Assembly (NCBI GenBank): GCA_036495445.1
Contig: DASXMX010000130.1
Coordinates: 1 to 16,615 of the forward strand
DNA from: DASXMX01 sp036495445
Lineage (GTDB): Bacteria > Planctomycetota > Phycisphaerae > Tepidisphaerales > Tepidisphaeraceae
Length of the DNA: 16,615 nucleotides
Reading direction: 5' to 3'
Part shown: in pieces, positions 13,643-16,615 of the stretch
Numbering within the stretch: position 1 is the first letter of the stretch
Layout of the letters: the number at the start of each line of letters is the position of its first letter
Made by a program: the position numbers and the translations under genes
Notes under the pieces: model-generated
Seen by the model: the letters and a program-made list of their open reading frames with translations, nothing else
What the model was told of the DNA's origin: nothing
The model's database searches: none

Positions 13643-14650
13643 ATGCACGTCCGAATGCACGCCCCGCTGCACGATCTGCCCGCCTGGCTCCGCTGGATCA
13701 TCTTCGGGCTCACGTTGCTGGCCGTCGCCGAAGCCGCGGCAGCAGGCGAGGGACGGGTCTACAAATTCAGCTCCGCCCGCAAACTGAACGTCAGCGGCCG
13801 CGACCATCTGGTCGTCCTCGTCACGCCGCCCTCCGGCGGCGCAAGCGTCCGGCTCGTCGTCCCCAACGACGAGACTGATCGATACAGCCCCAAGAAGGAG
13901 ATCGCCGACGCCGTCAACGGCATGCAGCCCGGCGGCTATCTCCAGGCCGAGACCAAGAAGGTGAACGGCGCGCTGGAGATCGAGAAAGTGAGTGCCTGGC
14001 AGCCCCGCCCCGGCGAAGACACGCCGCGCGGATACGTCTACATCAGCAGCAGCGGGACCGACAAGCCGGGCGAACTGAAGGTCTCGCTCGAAAAGCTCGG
14101 CGAGTTCATGGACGTGTTCGTCCCCGCCGAGAAGGACGACAACGGCTCGCCCGCGCCCAACCCGCTGGTCGCCGCGGAGCTGAAGCAGGTGCACGAAGGG
14201 GACGTGGTTTTTGCGGACGTCACCCCCGGCAAGACGCCTACGCTGTCGGGGATCGCCACCTGGTCGTCGCCGCAGGAAGGGAAACTGGTGCGGGTGGGCC
14301 CCGCCGACGTGGACGGCCAGCGCGGCTACTCCGTCGAGATCGCGACCGAGTCCAAGCCGGTTGACGCCCTGATCCCGCTGAAGCTGCAGAACGGCAAGCG
14401 GATCACCGATCAGAAACTCCTCGCGGCCGCCCACAAACCCTCGAACGGCTCACAGGTCTTCTTCCGCACGTTCGAGAGCGGCGGCAACACCTGGCTGCTC
14501 GAAATCGAGCCTCCGGCCCGGCAGCCGGCCGCCTCCACCGCCCAGCAGCAACACCGCAACGACACCCCGCCGCCCCCCGGCACGCCCCCGCACACTGTCG
14601 GCGGCGCCGGCCAGGTGCCGGGCATCGGGGGGATCCCGGGCGGGTTCTGA
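13643..14650 (+). CDS. Secreted protein of unknown function
   Basis: Product of 335 residues; I do not recognise the family. The start at ATG 13643 has an excellent ribosome binding site, GAGGAGG (13629-13635), seven bases upstream. Residues 1 to about 34 form a signal peptide (LRWIIFGLTLLAVAEAAAA), so the protein is exported. The mature part (about 35-285) alternates short hydrophobic and charged strands (DHLVVLVTPPSGG, KLVRVGPADVDGQRGYSVEI, VFFRTFESGGNTWLLEIEPP), suggesting a beta-rich fold with possible repeated modules. The last 45 residues are Gln/Pro/Gly-rich and disordered. No catalytic motif or lipobox is seen. A strong palindrome lies 69 bases after the stop. Confidence 0.8.
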   Translation: MHVRMHAPLHDLPAWLRWIIFGLTLLAVAEAAAAGEGRVYKFSSARKLNVSGRDHLVVLVTPPSGGASVRLVVPNDETDRYSPKKEIADAVNGMQPGGYLQAETKKVNGALEIEKVSAWQPRPGEDTPRGYVYISSSGTDKPGELKVSLEKLGEFMDVFVPAEKDDNGSPAPNPLVAAELKQVHEGDVVFADVTPGKTPTLSGIATWSSPQEGKLVRVGPADVDGQRGYSVEIATESKPVDALIPLKLQNGKRITDQKLLAAAHKPSNGSQVFFRTFESGGNTWLLEIEPPARQPAASTAQQQHRNDTPPPPGTPPHTVGGAGQVPGIGGIPGGF

Positions 14651-14719
14651 TCCCGGGCGGAAGCCCCCCAATCATCGGACACGCCTCGCGGTCGCATCGC
14701 CCCCGCGTTCTTACCGCGT

Positions 14720-14810
14720 GCGCAGCGCCCCGGATGTTTAGCCGCCCAGCTTGCGGGGCGCGTCCGACACGCCCCGCAAGTGGGGCGGCTAAACATCCGG
14801 GGCGCTGCGC
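14720..14810. repeat. Long REP-like palindrome with 41-base arms
   Basis: Arms 14720-14760 and 14770-14810 are reverse complements at 39 of 41 positions around a nine-base loop. The phrase GGATGTTTAGCCGCC inside is, from memory, typical of dispersed planctomycete palindromes. No T-run follows. Lying after the secreted protein gene and before the H-X9-DG promoter, it may also stop transcription. The rest of 14651-14860 shows no gene. Confidence 0.85.
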
Positions 14811-14860
14811 GGTGCGTCCGGACCAGTCCCGCGAACGCGCAGGCCCGCCCGCCAAGTAAT

Positions 14861-14881
14861 TGCCTTGCCGTGGCCAAGGCA
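14861..14881 (+). promoter_or_regulatory. Conserved hairpin upstream of first H-X9-DG gene
   Basis: TGCCTTG (14861-14867) pairs with CAAGGCA (14875-14881) around a seven-base loop. The same element, with CCTTG...CAAGG and followed by the same cagagact, recurs at 16025-16041 before the second gene copy, so it belongs to the duplicated expression unit. It lies upstream of the promoter and could be an operator site. Confidence 0.5.
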
Positions 14882-14900
14882 GAGACTCGCCAGTATTGAC

Positions 14901-14929
14901 TTGACGGATCCCATCCCGATCGCTTCAAT
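14901..14929 (+). promoter_or_regulatory. Promoter of first H-X9-DG gene
   Basis: TTGACG (14901-14906) and TTCAAT (14924-14929) are spaced by 17 bases. Both hexamers and the spacing are preserved at 16063-16091 before the second copy, although the spacer bases differ, which is good comparative evidence. A leader of about 60 bases follows, containing GAACC/GGTTC (near 14969-14983), a small hairpin also conserved in the second copy. Confidence 0.6.
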
Positions 14930-14997
14930 CCCCCTGTCAATAGATGGTCTCCCATTATATCACTTCTTGAACCTTTCGGGTTCGTTTGGAGACGAAG

Positions 14998-15966
14998 ATG
15001 CGGCAGTCACGCAAGGCGTTTACGCTCGTCGAGTTGTTGGTCGTCATCGGCATCATCGCGCTGCTGATCTCGATCCTGTTGCCGGCGCTGAACCGGGCCC
15101 GGGGGCAGGCCAAGCAGGCGGCCTGCCTGTCGAACCTGCGGCAGATCGGGGAGGCGTTCCTCATGCACGCCAACGAGCACCGCCAGCACTTCCCCCTGGC
15201 CGGCATCGTCTGGCAGGACAACACCACCCATCAGCCGGCCGACAACACGCCCGTCCTGCTCGGCGACGTCGGCATGAAGAACTACAGCTACATGACCGAC
15301 CTGATCATTCGAGCCTGCCCGCTGCAGATCGCTTTGGAGCCCTACCTCGGCCAGCAGGTCCGAGCCCAGAAACTCATCCCGGACGGGGTCAACGAGTACA
15401 TCATGGGCTCGGCGATCCACGTCTTCACCTGCCCGGCGAACATCGACGAAATGCAGGGCGGCATGAACGCCCCGCAGATTTCGAAGATGATCGACAACGG
15501 CAAGTCCAGCTATGGCGGAAACATCCGCCTGCCCACCAGCTACGCGTTCAGCGAAGCGGTCCTCGGCTGGGCCGGGCCGAACACCACGGGCAGTGTGCCC
15601 GACCACAGCCGCCTCCGCGGCAACATCGCCCGTATCCCGCACCCGGCCGACGTGGTCCTCGCCGGCGACGCAAAGCCGCGTAACGGCGGCCGGTTTGGCT
15701 CGTACGACGGCTGGATGGTCTACAACGATGGCACGAACCACGACACGCTGGCCTCGATGTTCTGCCGCAGCGACTCGGGCGTGCTGTTCGACCACTACCG
15801 CCACTACGGGAACATGAACGTGCTCTTCTGCGACGGGCATTGCGAAAGCGTCTCGATGCCTTCGGAGGTGATCCAGGCCTCCTTCGGCGGCAACGACTCG
15901 ACGGCGAACGAGCAGCGGTGCGGCGCGCTGCAAAACATCAGCGTGTCAGTCGGGTTCGCGAAGTGA
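14998..15966 (+). CDS. Prepilin-like protein with H-X9-DG C-terminal domain
   Basis: Product of 322 residues. The N-terminus MRQSRKAFTLVELLVVIGII is a type IV prepilin/pseudopilin signal: a basic start, FTLVE with Glu at +5, and a long hydrophobic helix. The residue before the cleavage point is Ala instead of the usual Gly. The C-terminal signature H-X9-DG is present as HYGNMNVLFCDG (His269, Asp279, Gly280). These proteins are abundant in planctomycetes; their exact role (surface or pseudopilus-like) is not known to me. The middle carries several Cys. The start at ATG 14998 has GGAG (14988-14991) six bases upstream. It is nearly identical in its first half to the gene at 16161. Confidence 0.9.
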   Translation: MRQSRKAFTLVELLVVIGIIALLISILLPALNRARGQAKQAACLSNLRQIGEAFLMHANEHRQHFPLAGIVWQDNTTHQPADNTPVLLGDVGMKNYSYMTDLIIRACPLQIALEPYLGQQVRAQKLIPDGVNEYIMGSAIHVFTCPANIDEMQGGMNAPQISKMIDNGKSSYGGNIRLPTSYAFSEAVLGWAGPNTTGSVPDHSRLRGNIARIPHPADVVLAGDAKPRNGGRFGSYDGWMVYNDGTNHDTLASMFCRSDSGVLFDHYRHYGNMNVLFCDGHCESVSMPSEVIQASFGGNDSTANEQRCGALQNISVSVGFAK

Positions 15967-16012
15967 TGCAGCAGGGCTCGCGCGGCGGTGCTGTCAAGAC
16001 ACCCCGGGCTGT

Positions 16013-16041
16013 GGCAAGGAAATTCCTTGCCGGGGCCAAGG
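16013..16041 (+). promoter_or_regulatory. Overlapping alternative stems between the two H-X9-DG genes
   Basis: GGCAAGGAA (16013-16021) and TTCCTTGCC (16023-16031) form a perfect palindrome about one base. The same CCTTG (16025-16029) can instead pair with CAAGG (16037-16041), the arrangement conserved at 14861-14881. The two pairings exclude each other. It may serve as an operator or as a terminator element for the first gene. Confidence 0.45.
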
Positions 16042-16062
16042 CAGAGACTTATTGATATTAAC

Positions 16063-16091
16063 TTGACGGATCTTAACCCGAATGCTTCAAT
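16063..16091 (+). promoter_or_regulatory. Promoter of second H-X9-DG gene
   Basis: TTGACG (16063-16068), 17 bases, TTCAAT (16086-16091): the same elements and spacing as at 14901-14929. The distance from -10 to the start codon is also nearly the same (69 against 68 bases). The leader hairpin reads GGACC/GGTTC here, with an A-U pair replaced by G-U, so pairing is kept. Confidence 0.6.
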
Positions 16092-16160
16092 GAACGCCGT
16101 TAAAGGTTGGTCTCCCAACCATTCACCTCTTGGACCGTTCTGGTTCGATCGGAGACGAAT

Positions 16161-16615
16161 ATGCGGCAGAAACGCAAGGCGTTCACACTGGTTGAGTTGT
16201 TAGTCGTCATCGGGATCATTGCACTTCTGATCTCGATCCTGTTGCCGGCGCTGAACCGGGCCCGAGGCCAGGCGAAGCAGGCGGCCTGTCTGTCCAACCT
16301 CCGGCAGATCGGCGGGGCGATGCTCATGCACGCCAACGAGCACCGCCAGCACTTCCCCCTGGTCGGCATCGTCTGGCAGGACAGTACCACCGGCCAGCCC
16401 AAGGACAACACGCCCGTCCTGCTCGGCGACGTGGGCATGAAGAACTACAGCTACATGCTGGACCTGACGATGCGCGTCTGCCCGCTGCAGATCGCTTTGG
16501 AGCCGTACCTCGGCCAGGTGGTTCGGGCCCAGAAGCTGATCCCGGACGGGGTCAATGAATACATCAACGGCTCGGCGATCCACATCTTCACCTGCCCGGC
16601 GAACATCGACGAAAT
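16161..16615 (+). CDS. Prepilin-like H-X9-DG family protein, second copy, cut by window end
   Basis: The first 151 residues are visible. They begin MRQKRKAFTLVELLVVIGII and follow the protein at 14998 closely, including HANEHRQHFPL, LLGDVGMKNYSYM, CPLQIALEPYLGQ, AQKLIPDGVNEYI and FTCPANIDE. The same Ala replaces Gly before the prepilin cleavage point. GGAG (16151-16154) lies six bases before ATG 16161. The C-terminal H-X9-DG motif would lie beyond the window, so its presence is inferred from the sister copy. The repeat unit, start to start, is 1163 bases and includes promoter and leader. Confidence 0.88.
   Translation, partial: MRQKRKAFTLVELLVVIGIIALLISILLPALNRARGQAKQAACLSNLRQIGGAMLMHANEHRQHFPLVGIVWQDSTTGQPKDNTPVLLGDVGMKNYSYMLDLTMRVCPLQIALEPYLGQVVRAQKLIPDGVNEYINGSAIHIFTCPANIDE

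Noticed and set aside
14403..14955. Minus-strand frames opposite the secreted protein end and palindrome
   Set aside because: They run through a palindrome and the opposite strand of a supported gene; composition is Arg/Gly/Pro-rich without motifs.

Overview
The window looks like a chromosomal segment of a GC-rich planctomycete, most likely a member of the Phycisphaerae. The reasons are two tandem prepilin-like H-X9-DG proteins, a C-terminally short GlmU, a RAYT-type (REP-associated transposase) remnant with several unrelated palindromic repeats, and a conserved information-processing gene run. The phylum call is inference from gene content and style; I could run no search.

Layout. Positions 1-2860 are accessory: a transposase C-terminal relic, two small paralogous genes of unknown function (999-1247 and 1596-1793), and a minus-strand membrane protein. 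A promoter candidate and a possible small RNA precede tRNA-Gln(TTG) at 3213-3283. From 3358 to 10463 all genes lie on the plus strand: glmU (short form), prs, rplY/ctc, pth, rpsF, ssb, rplI, dnaB. They cover UDP-sugar and PRPP precursor supply, ribosomal proteins, peptidyl-tRNA recycling and replication. mgtE (magnesium transport, minus strand) converges on dnaB with one base between the stop codons. A secreted LTXXQ/Spy-like protein lies upstream of mgtE on the same strand. Next come a broken ECF sigma-factor relic joined to a small membrane-protein end, a secreted protein of unknown function, and two tandem copies of an H-X9-DG prepilin-like gene, the second cut by the window end.

The most striking signal is outside the genes. 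Every gap from tRNA-Gln to rplI (six between consecutive coding genes, plus the tRNA-glmU gap) holds a short array of degenerate repeats with a period of about seven bases. In most gaps the array is followed by its own reverse complement, so it can fold into a long hairpin. The heptamer word differs from gap to gap: GTGCTGA, GATTTGC, GGTTGTG, GTTGCCA with AGGCAGT, ATTTGAA (in two gaps), and TTTGTCC. Two arrays end within one base of the next start codon (glmU, pth), and one supplies the pth stop codon. Elsewhere the gaps hold other palindromes (8933-9000, 13461-13560, 14720-14810) and a hexamer version (11984-12066). I read these as dispersed repeat families; their mechanism and role are unknown to me.

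The tandem H-X9-DG genes share their promoter (TTGACG, 17 bases, TTCAAT) and leader hairpins as well as coding sequence, so whole expression units were duplicated.
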